This document shows, piece by piece, positions 9,193-18,133 of a stretch of DNA of 64,000 nucleotides. The notes under the pieces were generated by a model, which was not told the origin of the DNA, did no database searches, and saw only the letters and a program-made list of their open reading frames with translations. Where the stretch lies: NCBI RefSeq assembly GCF_003339865.1, contig NZ_QPKV01000006.1:478964-542963 (forward strand), written 5' to 3'. The position numbers were made by a program, and so were the translations under genes. Position 1 is the first letter of the stretch; every line of letters starts with the position of its first letter. The stretch is from Pedobacter chinensis. GTDB lineage: Bacteria; Bacteroidota; Bacteroidia; Sphingobacteriales; Sphingobacteriaceae.

Positions 9193-10346
9193 TGAATATT
9201 CTTTACGTATTTGGTGGTGAAAAAGCCCAGGGAGCAGAAATTGTAATAGAGCGGTTGATGACATTTAACCATTTAAGTGCCGAAAATCATTTGATCATTG
9301 CCCCTGGTTCATTTGCAAATAACCTGCTAAGCGATAAAAAGTCATACAAAATTTCAGTTTACAATGGCTTGAAAAAATTGAATCGCAGTACCACGAACAC
9401 AGTTCAATATTATTTAAAAGCCTTAAAAAACTATATTTTGGTTTCTAATCATGTGCTTGAATATATTCGTCAACATCAAATTGATGTAGTGCACGCCAAT
9501 ACCATGGTTCCGGCTTCCTATTTATTGCCAGCCTTGCTTTTCTCGAGGTTGACCAATAGAAAAGTGAAATGGTATTGGAGCGATCACGATCTGCGCTATT
9601 TCTCAAAGGTTGATTCCTGGATTTCCAAAGTGTGTTTTCTGTTTTATAACAAAACATTGGTGGTGTCTCAAGCAGTTAAGCGCAAATTCAACAATGCAGA
9701 AAAAGCGGTTGTTCTGTATAATGGGCTTGATGCAGATGCTTTTTTGCCTGACAAGATGTTGAGAGCATCATTCAGGGCGCAAAACAACATCAGAGAAAAT
9801 CATATTGTAATAGGACTGGCAGCCGTAATTTCGCCAGATAAAGGTCAGCTTACGCTCATTCAGGTTTTTGCTCAATTATTGCAAGAGCATGCCAACATCT
9901 TGTTGGTGTTGGCAGGAGGGTATGCCAATGATACACCAAACTACAGTGATGAGGTAAAGGAGGCTTTAGCTTATTACCCTGATATCAAACACCTGGGGTA
10001 CGTGAATAATATGGTAACCTTTTATAATGGTTGCGATATCATTATTAACAATAGCAGCAATTATAGAAGCGAACCTTTGGGAACAACCATATATGAAGCA
10101 ATGGCCTGTGAAAAACTGGTATTGGCTTCAGATACAGGGGGTTCATCAGAAATCATTAGTGATAATGTTGATGGCTTTCTCTTCCAGGCAGAAAACACAC
10201 AGGCGCTACTGGATAAGTTAAGATTTGTGCTTGCCAATTTAAATGTATTAGATAAAGTAAGATCGAGAGCCAGACAAAAAGTGATCGATAAATTTAACGT
10301 AATGAACATGGTTCAACATTACAATGTACAAATTAATAACAGCTAA
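9192..10346 (+). CDS. Glycosyltransferase family 4
   Basis: 384 residues, GT-B fold. The N-terminal domain starts MNILYVFGGEKAQGAE and contains VVHANTMVPASYLLPAL. The C-terminal donor domain has GLAAVISPDKGQLTLIQVF and the typical EPLGTTIYEAMACEKLVLAS, in which the glutamates contact the nucleotide sugar. It is translationally coupled to the gene before it. Donor and acceptor are not predictable from the sequence. Confidence 0.92.
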   Translation: MNILYVFGGEKAQGAEIVIERLMTFNHLSAENHLIIAPGSFANNLLSDKKSYKISVYNGLKKLNRSTTNTVQYYLKALKNYILVSNHVLEYIRQHQIDVVHANTMVPASYLLPALLFSRLTNRKVKWYWSDHDLRYFSKVDSWISKVCFLFYNKTLVVSQAVKRKFNNAEKAVVLYNGLDADAFLPDKMLRASFRAQNNIRENHIVIGLAAVISPDKGQLTLIQVFAQLLQEHANILLVLAGGYANDTPNYSDEVKEALAYYPDIKHLGYVNNMVTFYNGCDIIINNSSNYRSEPLGTTIYEAMACEKLVLASDTGGSSEIISDNVDGFLFQAENTQALLDKLRFVLANLNVLDKVRSRARQKVIDKFNVMNMVQHYNVQINNS

Positions 10347-10348
10347 CC

Positions 10349-11587
10349 TTGGAAAGTATTCTGATCAGCATTTCTTTACTGGTACTTGGTCTGGGTGGCT
10401 ATATTTTATGGCCAAGCAGGTATAATGTACTGCCACACCTGGCAGTGGGTGGCAGTTTTGTTTCTATTGTTGTGCCTGCGTTAATTTTAAATGTTCAGGA
10501 TGCTTATCCAGACGATATCGTTGCACTTTATACCAAAATAATTTCAATTGGGGCAATTGGATATGTTGTTGGTGCAGTTTATGGGTTTATGAATGGCAGG
10601 GGAGTTCGTACATCTTTTACCTTTGATCTGATCGATTCTGAGCTTTACGAAAAACGGGTAATTCATCTCACTAAGGTATTGATGCTTATTGGGATCATTG
10701 GTCTTGTACTGAGCTATATGATCATGGGTTTTGTGCCAATTTTTGCAGAAAACCCAATCGCGGCAAAATTGTTTAGAGGTCCTTATCAAGAACCTTACTC
10801 CCGGGTTTCCATACTTTATAGGGCATCATTCTATATCGTGTCTACCATTATGCCAATTGCCTGTGTGGTATGGTACAAATACAGGCACAAGTCTTTCCTT
10901 TTTTTAATCATTGCCATATTGATCTTGATGGCTGTTTCACTGCAACGTAGTGGAGCTTTTATGGGAATTGTGTTGGCCTTTGCCATTGTGATGTCGTTGA
11001 AAAGCCAACTGCACTTTGTATTGCTCATGATCATTTTGATTGGCGTATTTGTATTTAGCGCCTTCTTCTATTTTATTATTGGAATCAATGCTTATACCCA
11101 GGATGCGAATGTATGGCAGATCATTTCTGCAGGTACTCCGGATATTGCAGATCACTTAGACTTCCTGAATCACTTTGATCAGAATCCTGTATGGACTTAC
11201 GGACGCACCATTTACGGAGGGTTGATTCCCGGCCATTATGAATGGAACCCGGCTGTTTATACCTTAACCATGGTAAATCCGGGAGCGGATATTAATGATA
11301 TCGGCTCTGGTGGATTGAGGTTGCCGCTTCCTGTTTGGGGCTATGTTTCATTTGGCTACCCCGGCGTAATTCTATTTTCGGTTACCACCGGCTTGTTAGG
11401 CGGCTTTTTTCTAAGGATTTTAAAGAATATATTTTTAAGGTTCGACTCTATATTGATCCGAACCATAGGTATTGTAGCCTTTGGTTCGGTGGTTTCCATC
11501 ATCGTGAACTTTACGCAACTCAATATGTTCCTGCTGCCTCCTGCATTTGTTTGCCTGTTCTATCTCTATCGGTTCCGGATCAAGTAA
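10349..11587 (+). CDS. Oligosaccharide repeat-unit polymerase (Wzy-like membrane protein)
   Basis: 412 residues with about ten hydrophobic segments, beginning with a TTG codon 2 bases after the previous stop; there is no in-frame ATG nearby, so TTG is the likely start. A long extracytoplasmic stretch (about residues 245-325, including GRTIYGGLIPGHYEWNP) lies between helices, as in Wzy-type polymerases. Wzy proteins share little sequence identity, so the call rests on topology and on position within a polysaccharide operon. No Wzx-like flippase was found among the neighbours. Confidence 0.8.
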   Translation: MESILISISLLVLGLGGYILWPSRYNVLPHLAVGGSFVSIVVPALILNVQDAYPDDIVALYTKIISIGAIGYVVGAVYGFMNGRGVRTSFTFDLIDSELYEKRVIHLTKVLMLIGIIGLVLSYMIMGFVPIFAENPIAAKLFRGPYQEPYSRVSILYRASFYIVSTIMPIACVVWYKYRHKSFLFLIIAILILMAVSLQRSGAFMGIVLAFAIVMSLKSQLHFVLLMIILIGVFVFSAFFYFIIGINAYTQDANVWQIISAGTPDIADHLDFLNHFDQNPVWTYGRTIYGGLIPGHYEWNPAVYTLTMVNPGADINDIGSGGLRLPLPVWGYVSFGYPGVILFSVTTGLLGGFFLRILKNIFLRFDSILIRTIGIVAFGSVVSIIVNFTQLNMFLLPPAFVCLFYLYRFRIK

Positions 11588-11592
11588 TTATT

Positions 11593-12681
11593 ATGAAAAA
11601 AAAAGCTAAGGTTGTCATTAATGGTCGTTTTTTGACCGGTCCGCAAACAGGTGTACAGCGCACCGCTCACGAAATGGTTGTTGCGCTCGATGAACTGATC
11701 GGAAGTGATGAAATTTCGCAAACACAAATCTCGTTTGTGCTACTGTACAATGGATCGATAAAAAACCCGATTGCCCTGAAACACATTGTGCTCAAACGGA
11801 AGGGTTTTCTTAAAGGTAATTTATGGGAACAACTGGAACTTCCGATCTATAGCTTTGGATGTTTATTGGTTAACATGTGCACTATTGCGCCATTGTTCAA
11901 ACGAAGGCAGATCGTTTTTATCCATGATGTTTCTTTCCTGGTAAACAAAGACTTTTTTTCCAGGGGTTTTCGGTTCTGGTATACCATGGCAATTCCTTTG
12001 TTGGGCAAATTGGCCAAAGCAATCGTGACAGTTTCCATGTTTTCCAAAAAGGAACTCGTTGATCTGGCTGGTGTCGATCCGCAGAAGATCACGGTTATTT
12101 ATAATGCTGCCGAACATATGTTACGCTTTGAAGCGCCCAATCTTCATTTTATGGATAAGATAAATAAACTGAAACCTTACTGTTTGGCAGTGAGCAGCCT
12201 GGGCGCAAATAAGAATTTTAAAGGTTTAACAATGGCGATGAAGGGAATGGCCATGGGAAAATATCAGCTGGTTATTGCAGGTGGAGGAGTTTCGGCATTA
12301 AACAATGAGTTGCCCAATGAAGATGCCAACTATCTTGGCTTTGTATCAGATGAAGAACTGGTTTACCTTTATCGAAATGCAGCGCTTTTTATATTTCCAT
12401 CTTTCTATGAAGGATTTGGTATACCGCCTTTAGAGGCCATGTTGCTGGGCTGTCCGGTAATTGCCGCCAATACATCATCAATGCCAGAGGTGCTTGGCCA
12501 TGCGTGTGCCTATTTAGATCCTTACAATCCGGCAATAATGCGGAAAAATATTTTCGAACTCATCAACGATCCCCATCGATTGGAAAGTTTAAAACAAAAA
12601 GGATATGGACAGGTTGCCAAATACAGCTGGCAAAAGAGCGCCCTGCAATTATACGATTTAATAGAAAACTGCAATGCCTAA
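11593..12681 (+). CDS. Glycosyltransferase family 4 (mannosyltransferase-like)
   Basis: 363 residues from the ATG at 11593; the frame is open further upstream into the polymerase gene, but the domain begins at this ATG. Motifs: VVINGRFLTGPQTGVQRTAHE at the acceptor side, VFIHDVSFL, AVSSLGANKNFKGL and the donor-site FPSFYEGFGIPPLEAMLLG. Relatives are often mannosyl- or rhamnosyl-transferases of capsule clusters. Its last 8 bases overlap the next gene. Confidence 0.92.
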   Translation: MKKKAKVVINGRFLTGPQTGVQRTAHEMVVALDELIGSDEISQTQISFVLLYNGSIKNPIALKHIVLKRKGFLKGNLWEQLELPIYSFGCLLVNMCTIAPLFKRRQIVFIHDVSFLVNKDFFSRGFRFWYTMAIPLLGKLAKAIVTVSMFSKKELVDLAGVDPQKITVIYNAAEHMLRFEAPNLHFMDKINKLKPYCLAVSSLGANKNFKGLTMAMKGMAMGKYQLVIAGGGVSALNNELPNEDANYLGFVSDEELVYLYRNAALFIFPSFYEGFGIPPLEAMLLGCPVIAANTSSMPEVLGHACAYLDPYNPAIMRKNIFELINDPHRLESLKQKGYGQVAKYSWQKSALQLYDLIENCNA

Positions 12682-13765
12682 GAAAAAGATACTCCATATC
12701 ACCCTGGCAACAGGCGGCGTAAAAACATATGTCTCACATGTGTTGGAACATGCCAATGCCGGGAAATTCGAATTTGTCGTTGTAGCTCCAGCTAATGAAC
12801 TTTTCGAAGCGTTTTGCAGGGAAAGGAGCATCGCTTACTACATCGCAGACCTGGATCGGAACAACAGTTTATTTTTTAACCTGGAATTATTGTTCCGGAT
12901 GATCAGAATCATCAAAAAAGAAAAACCTGATCTCATCCATGCCCACAGTGCAAAAGGAGGGTTTATCGGCAGACTTGCGGCAAAGTTTGTTAAAACAAGG
13001 CTGATATATACGCCACACGCTTTTTCCTATCTGTCTTTTGTCGGATTAAAAAGGATGGTTTTTTACCTGATGGAGTATATGGTAAAAAAACAGACTACGC
13101 TACTTTTGGCCATTTCCCATACAGAAGCAAATTGTGCAATTTATCAGTTGGGTTTTCCAAAAGATAGCGTAAGCGTAATTTTAAATTCAATCTCCATCAT
13201 CGACCTGGCTGAACATGATTACGCCAGGCCGATCCAACAAATCTGTATGATCGGAAGGCTTACCATCCAAAAAAACCCGATGTTATTCCTGCAGATTGCC
13301 AAAAAATTAGTGGGGAAATATCCGCATTTAGTGTTTTCCATACTGGGGGCGGGCATCCACGATGATCTGAAAACAGAAATCGACAACTATGTCGAACACT
13401 TTCAACTTGGCAAAAATGTCAGGATTGAAAATTGGGCAGCGCATAGCAGCAAATTTTTAGAACAGGCAGACCTGTATGTTTCGACTTCTGTTTTTGAAGG
13501 GCTTCCCTTTTCACTTTTGGAAGCGATGCTGCATGGGGTTCCTTGTATAGTATCAAAAGTTGATGGGAATATAGATGTGATCCAAAATAATGAAAATGGA
13601 TTTTCTTGCCTTTCTATCAAGGAGTTTTGTGAAAAAATAGAAGACATGATCGAAAACCAAGGGCTGAGAAGACAGATTGGAAATGCAGGCCGCAATTATG
13701 TTGTGCAGTATCATAATATTGCATCAGCAATCAAAAAGCTGGAAGAGGTATACCAAAACATCTGA
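12674..13765 (+). CDS. Glycosyltransferase family 4
   Basis: 363 residues, GT-B fold and last gene of the exopolysaccharide operon. N-terminal: KKKILHITLATGGVKTYVSH and LIHAHSAKGGFIGRLAA. C-terminal donor site: IGRLTIQKNPMLFLQIA and SVFEGLPFSLLEAMLHGVP. The GGVKTY/HSAKGG pattern is common in lipid-linked repeat-unit glycosyltransferases. The 207 bases between its stop and the convergent Wzi-like gene contain no clear terminator. Confidence 0.92.
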   Translation: MPKKKILHITLATGGVKTYVSHVLEHANAGKFEFVVVAPANELFEAFCRERSIAYYIADLDRNNSLFFNLELLFRMIRIIKKEKPDLIHAHSAKGGFIGRLAAKFVKTRLIYTPHAFSYLSFVGLKRMVFYLMEYMVKKQTTLLLAISHTEANCAIYQLGFPKDSVSVILNSISIIDLAEHDYARPIQQICMIGRLTIQKNPMLFLQIAKKLVGKYPHLVFSILGAGIHDDLKTEIDNYVEHFQLGKNVRIENWAAHSSKFLEQADLYVSTSVFEGLPFSLLEAMLHGVPCIVSKVDGNIDVIQNNENGFSCLSIKEFCEKIEDMIENQGLRRQIGNAGRNYVVQYHNIASAIKKLEEVYQNI

Positions 13766-13972
13766 GCAGGCTCATAAACTTCACTTTAATCCAAATAAAC
13801 AGGGTAAAAAACAAAAAGGTATCGTCATCTGATGGTTGGCCATATTCGATCTCGCATCGTATCCGAACTCGCAGACGGTCTACTATCAGCATCTATAATC
13901 TTCGCAAATGCTGATTTCTTTTCATGTACAATAGCTCATCCATGTTGAACTTGTGTTGCAAAACCTTCCAGA

Positions 13973-15595
13973 TCAGTGCGCCCGGTAACTGGAGATATCA
14001 TTATAAAGGTTTCTGAAAGAGCTTTTCAATCCAATGCTGATCGCGGAATTTCTTTCTGTGAAAAGGTTGTTTGTTTCATGCCTGAAGAGACCACCAAGTT
14101 CCAACCTGAGGTTGTATGAGGGATTAAGCAGATAAGCGACCTTTGTTTCCGCAAAGTACATCGTGGTGGCCAACCCTTGTCCGGTATAATTTTGTGAATA
14201 GTATTTTGGGGCCGTTTGGTAAGTCTGGAAAAGATCTTTTCCAAAATTGTTTCCATCCATGTCCAGCCCATACTTGCTATAACTTGTTTCTGCGCTCAAA
14301 TCAAAACGTCCGATCGTGAAATTGAGCATTCCAACCAACTCCCTGAAATTGGCGCCGAACGGATGGGCAAGCGGTTCATTTTGTTGGGCGTAGTTGTTTA
14401 TAGAGGACAGATGGGAGTAGGTGTATGGTTTTGCAGCGTTGTATTCTAACAAATAATTTAGTTTTTTTATTCCAAATAGTTCTGATCCCCGGATGCCGAG
14501 CTGATGACTATATTTGTTTCTGGAACTGCCGTTGCTCGAGAAAAAATCTTTGGCCTGAAATTCATCGAGTGCCAGCTGTCCATAAACGGCCAGGCGATCG
14601 GTAATCTCATATTTTGCGTTAAATCCCAATAGGGAATTGTCAGGCGATCCGCCCGCCGCCTGTACATTCCGAAGAAATATGACAGGATTGATATACTTTA
14701 AATCAAAACCGCGCTTGTGGCCCTGATCATCGGCATCAGCCCATATCACCGACTGAAAGAGTCCTACTGAGAGACGATTGTTTACATTCCAATCCAGGTA
14801 TTGGAACACGCCCCATTTCTTGCGCTGGCTACCATAGCCATCAAATATTGGTGCACTGGGGTCATCCATGTAAGACCACATCGTCATGTAACTGACGTTG
14901 CCGAGATTAGCATTCAGCTTGATGAACGGAAAAGGTGCAGAAAAATCTGATAAGAACATCGATCTGTAACCATCTCCTATAAAGGTTTTGTCCTGACCTA
15001 AGGTGATATTCAAGTATTTGCTTGGTGTGTAAGACATCAGCGCCGTAACATAAGACCAATCTTTGATGTTTGCACCATTGCTGTGGTCATAGGCCTGGCC
15101 GGAAACGATTCCAAGCTGGTTGGTATAGGTATCGAGGTAAGAGGGGAGTATTGCTTGATTTTCATATCCGCTGGTATAAAAAGAGAACGTATTGCCAATG
15201 CTCACTCCAACCTGAAAACCACGGCTGTTGATCCAGACATTTTTATTGGTCGAAAAATCTCTTCCAATGGCATGGTCGGGAAGATAGTCTGCATAAACAC
15301 TATATGCTGGTTGATCGATCTGGATGAGGTGTTCCGTGAAAATCTTTCGGTAGATCCAGCTACGGGAACCATCGTTAGGCGTTGAGTGTCCAAGCAGTGT
15401 GTCAATTTTTAGCTTAAGTAAGCTGTCGTTGATCAGCATCGGTTTTACGGCAGAATGTAATCGGGTTTTGGTATCATAAAGAACGGTGTTCAGCTTCTGA
15501 GATGCCTGGTGGCTATTTGGGAAATAGGTAGCTTGTGCGGTTGCTTGTTGAATGGATATTATCAACAACACACTTAGATAAAGTAATTTTTTCAT
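13973..15595 (-). CDS. Capsule assembly Wzi family outer-membrane protein
   Basis: 540 residues. A signal peptide (about 1-20, ending near QQATA) is followed by a long run of alternating polar and aromatic segments typical of a beta-barrel. LGQDKTFIGDGYRSMFLSD and FPFIKLNANLGNVSYMTMWS match the Bacteroidetes Wzi-like family. E. coli Wzi is an outer-membrane lectin that anchors capsule; the Bacteroidetes family is annotated in the same way. Its position convergent to the glycosyltransferase operon fits a role in attaching or assembling that polymer at the surface. Confidence 0.88.
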   Translation of the reverse strand: MKKLLYLSVLLIISIQQATAQATYFPNSHQASQKLNTVLYDTKTRLHSAVKPMLINDSLLKLKIDTLLGHSTPNDGSRSWIYRKIFTEHLIQIDQPAYSVYADYLPDHAIGRDFSTNKNVWINSRGFQVGVSIGNTFSFYTSGYENQAILPSYLDTYTNQLGIVSGQAYDHSNGANIKDWSYVTALMSYTPSKYLNITLGQDKTFIGDGYRSMFLSDFSAPFPFIKLNANLGNVSYMTMWSYMDDPSAPIFDGYGSQRKKWGVFQYLDWNVNNRLSVGLFQSVIWADADDQGHKRGFDLKYINPVIFLRNVQAAGGSPDNSLLGFNAKYEITDRLAVYGQLALDEFQAKDFFSSNGSSRNKYSHQLGIRGSELFGIKKLNYLLEYNAAKPYTYSHLSSINNYAQQNEPLAHPFGANFRELVGMLNFTIGRFDLSAETSYSKYGLDMDGNNFGKDLFQTYQTAPKYYSQNYTGQGLATTMYFAETKVAYLLNPSYNLRLELGGLFRHETNNLFTERNSAISIGLKSSFRNLYNDISSYRAH

Positions 15596-15868
15596 GCGAA
15601 GATGGCAAAGCTTAAAGCTATATGATTGTTTTCTAAATTAAACCAAAAATTCAATATAAAAGAAAATTTATATTATTTAAATTTAATTATTGTATTTAAA
15701 GTTTATTAATGTGTGTAAATGGTGTCAGTTCCAGTGGTTATCGGGTTGGAAATTTATGGGTTTCTATTTAATGTAAATCTTGCTTTACAGTCATTTTTGA
15801 TGTAGTTGAATACGCACTTGAATCTTACTACCTGTTTTTCACATTATGCAAACCATTGAATGCTTTTC

Positions 15869-15964
15869 ATGAACTTAAAGATGAGTGAGGAAAAAGTCCG
15901 GAGATCACTTCTGCAGAACCAGATGGTATTGCCCGGTGGAGTGAATACTCAAAATAATTATTGA
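15869..15964 (+). CDS. Possible small peptide gene (31 residues) ahead of a terminator
   Basis: The frame runs from an ATG at 15869 to a TGA at 15962-15964; a second ATG at 15881 would give 27 residues. The product has a charged first half (KMSEEKVRRSLLQNQ) and a short tail containing LPGG. It lies in a gap of about 550 bases between the Wzi-like gene and the response regulator and is followed within 20 bases by a strong terminator-like hairpin, which suggests that this stretch is transcribed. No family is recognised; a small RNA rather than a peptide is equally possible. Nothing else was seen in 15596-15868. Confidence 0.35.
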   Translation: MNLKMSEEKVRRSLLQNQMVLPGGVNTQNNY

Positions 15965-15983
15965 TAAATACACCTGTGAACAG

Positions 15984-16014
15984 GCTGGATGCTTGATTGC
16001 ATCCGGCTTTTTTT
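15984..16014 (+). terminator. Rho-independent terminator
   Basis: The arms GGATGC (15987-15992) and GCATCC (15999-16004) pair around the 6-base loop TTGATT. The stem extends outward by GCT/GGC pairing with one wobble, and a run of seven T follows (16008-16014). It would end a rightward transcript carrying the 31-codon reading frame just upstream. Confidence 0.75.
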
Positions 16015-16146
16015 GATTATTTCTTTTAGCTGAGATATACTTTCAAATGAATACTTACTTTTAAAACCATCTGCGATAACCAATGTTGATTAAGAGTCCG
16101 ATCATCCTGACCTCGTGTTGGACGATATGATCGACACTCAAAAACA

Positions 16147-16794
16147 ATGAAACAAATCATATTGGCGGAAGATCATAAGGTAATCAGAAATGGCCTGAAA
16201 ATGTTACTGGAATCAACGCATCGTTATGAGGTGCTTTACGAAGCCGGCAATGGGAGAGAGGTTATTGATGCCCTGAAAAAAGGTTTGATTCCCGATTTAA
16301 TTGTTTCAGATATTGGGATGCCTTTAATGGATGGGATTGCAATGCTACAGGCATTGAAGGAATCATATCCCGAAGTCCCTGTGCTTATCATGTCGATGAT
16401 GGAGAGTAATGCCCATTTATATCAAACCATCATGGCGGGTGCTCATGGCTTTCTAACCAAATCAGTTGATGCTGAGGAGCTTTTCTTTGCCATGGGCAGA
16501 TTACTGATTGGAGAACGTTACGTTTGTGCAAGTATGGCCATTCCCATTATTGATCAGATGATTCAAAAAGAGACATTTCCAGGTTTTAAAATGCAAAGTG
16601 CCGATTTTTCTTCAAGAGAGATTGAGATCTTGCAGCTTATTGGCGAAGGGCTTACCAATGTGGAAATGGCTGATAAACTTTTTATCAGTAAACGCACTGT
16701 TGAAGGGCATCGGCAAAGCCTGATTGATAAAACAGGTGCGCGGAACACTGCAGTACTTATGCGCTTTGCCCATGCCAATGGAATCATTGACTAA
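16147..16794 (+). CDS. NarL/FixJ-type response regulator
   Basis: 215 residues. The receiver domain (about 1-120) has the acidic pair near E8-D9, the phospho-acceptor D55 in LIVSDIGMPL and a conserved lysine in GFLTKSVD. The C-terminal LuxR-type helix-turn-helix shows SSREIEILQLIGEGLTNVEM and LFISKRTVEGHRQSL. No histidine kinase gene lies beside it, so its sensor is encoded elsewhere. Such regulators bind DNA as dimers after phosphorylation; the target genes are not evident here. Confidence 0.93.
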   Translation: MKQIILAEDHKVIRNGLKMLLESTHRYEVLYEAGNGREVIDALKKGLIPDLIVSDIGMPLMDGIAMLQALKESYPEVPVLIMSMMESNAHLYQTIMAGAHGFLTKSVDAEELFFAMGRLLIGERYVCASMAIPIIDQMIQKETFPGFKMQSADFSSREIEILQLIGEGLTNVEMADKLFISKRTVEGHRQSLIDKTGARNTAVLMRFAHANGIID

Positions 16795-16987
16795 ACTTGC
16801 TTTGTATTATGGTGTAATCTGAATCGAACAACGACTGTTTTTAACAAAATTCACATCGGGCAGGTTAATTGTTGTTCGCAGTCCGGTTCCACAGCTCATG
16901 GTAAGCGTAACTACGATTGAATTGTTGAGCTTCAATATTTTAAGTGAGATTTCAATTCTGAGCATCCTATTGCTAAAATACATCAGA

Positions 16988-18133
16988 TCATTTCAAGTTC
17001 AATACCTGCATGGCGCAGGCAATCGCCTCTGCGTAGGGTTGATAAACCTTTCGCAAAAATGGGTTCTCTGCGTCTGCGTCCCATAAACCGGAATGGTGCC
17101 AGTGATGCAGATGATCCCAGTCTGGTCTGTCAATAATCGGATACAGACAAATACCTTTAAGTGGTACACCATGCTGAAGGGCTTTGACACATTCGCGGGT
17201 AATGAGCTCAATCCAATTCGGCCGATGCTCGCCGGGATGGCTGGTTTCTGACAAAACGATCGGCAAACCATAGCGTTGATAAGCTTCAACAAACAGCGAT
17301 GAGAGCCCCCTCCATCTGGGATCGGGTTCGAGATTGGCCCAGGGCAATCCTGAAAAATCACTTGCCACCCATTGATTATTGTAGTAAAAATTGAAACCCA
17401 TGTAGTCGATCAAATCCTTTGCTCCACCCAGTTCCGGACACATCTTTCCCGTTAGCATGTCGGTAGCCTGGTACTGAAGTTCGTGATCTTCTTTGGCTTT
17501 TATGACCATTTCCACAGTAGCATCCATCGATGGGACAATATTCACAATCGGTTCAGTGCTCATGATCTTTGTACCAGGATTAATTAACTTGATCGCTCTG
17601 ATGGCTTGGATATAGGCACGAACCAGGGCATACTTTACATCCCATCCCATTCCGCGGGCGTAAGGCGTTGTACTGGCATGGTCGCCCCCTAGCCAGGAGA
17701 TGAAGCCAACCTCGTTGATGGGTGTGACAATGAGTCCTTCGCCGGGGCAGTAATTACGATAAAAAGCTGCAAAAGCACTACATATACCAACAAACCGATC
17801 GGTAAAGTGTGGATGTAATGGGCTGAGGTCGTCAGGATAGCCAAAATGACACACATCCCATATCTGTTGAACTCCGCTCGTTCTAGCGGCATCAATCATC
17901 TTTGCCACAGTTGAAAAGTCATATTGGTAGGGACTTCGTTCAACATGACTCCATCGTATTCCCTCTCTAACTGTTCGAATTCCAATGGATGAGATCAATT
18001 TATAATCTTCCAGCATGTAGGTAATATGTCCTGTTTCAGAAAGCAGATCAACACGATTGCCATAATGGTTGAGCTGGTCTGAACATTCAAAACCAGCCAT
18101 CCAGAATGATCGGAAGGGATATTCTTCTTTCAT
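16988..18133 (-). CDS. TIM-barrel glycoside hydrolase-like protein (GH1/GH5-like clan A)
   Basis: 381 residues without a signal peptide. The pattern is that of a clan-A TIM barrel: GIRTVREGIRWSHVE in the third strand region, an Asn-Glu pair N140-E141 (TPINEVGF) as the expected acid/base, and E296 (IVLSETSHPGE) as the expected nucleophile. The start codon directly follows the stop of the upstream glycosyltransferase, so the two form a transcription unit. Cytoplasmic location and pairing with a glycosyltransferase point to turnover or trimming of a glycoside made in the cell. The substrate is unknown. Confidence 0.72.
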   Translation of the reverse strand: MKEEYPFRSFWMAGFECSDQLNHYGNRVDLLSETGHITYMLEDYKLISSIGIRTVREGIRWSHVERSPYQYDFSTVAKMIDAARTSGVQQIWDVCHFGYPDDLSPLHPHFTDRFVGICSAFAAFYRNYCPGEGLIVTPINEVGFISWLGGDHASTTPYARGMGWDVKYALVRAYIQAIRAIKLINPGTKIMSTEPIVNIVPSMDATVEMVIKAKEDHELQYQATDMLTGKMCPELGGAKDLIDYMGFNFYYNNQWVASDFSGLPWANLEPDPRWRGLSSLFVEAYQRYGLPIVLSETSHPGEHRPNWIELITRECVKALQHGVPLKGICLYPIIDRPDWDHLHHWHHSGLWDADAENPFLRKVYQPYAEAIACAMQVLNLK

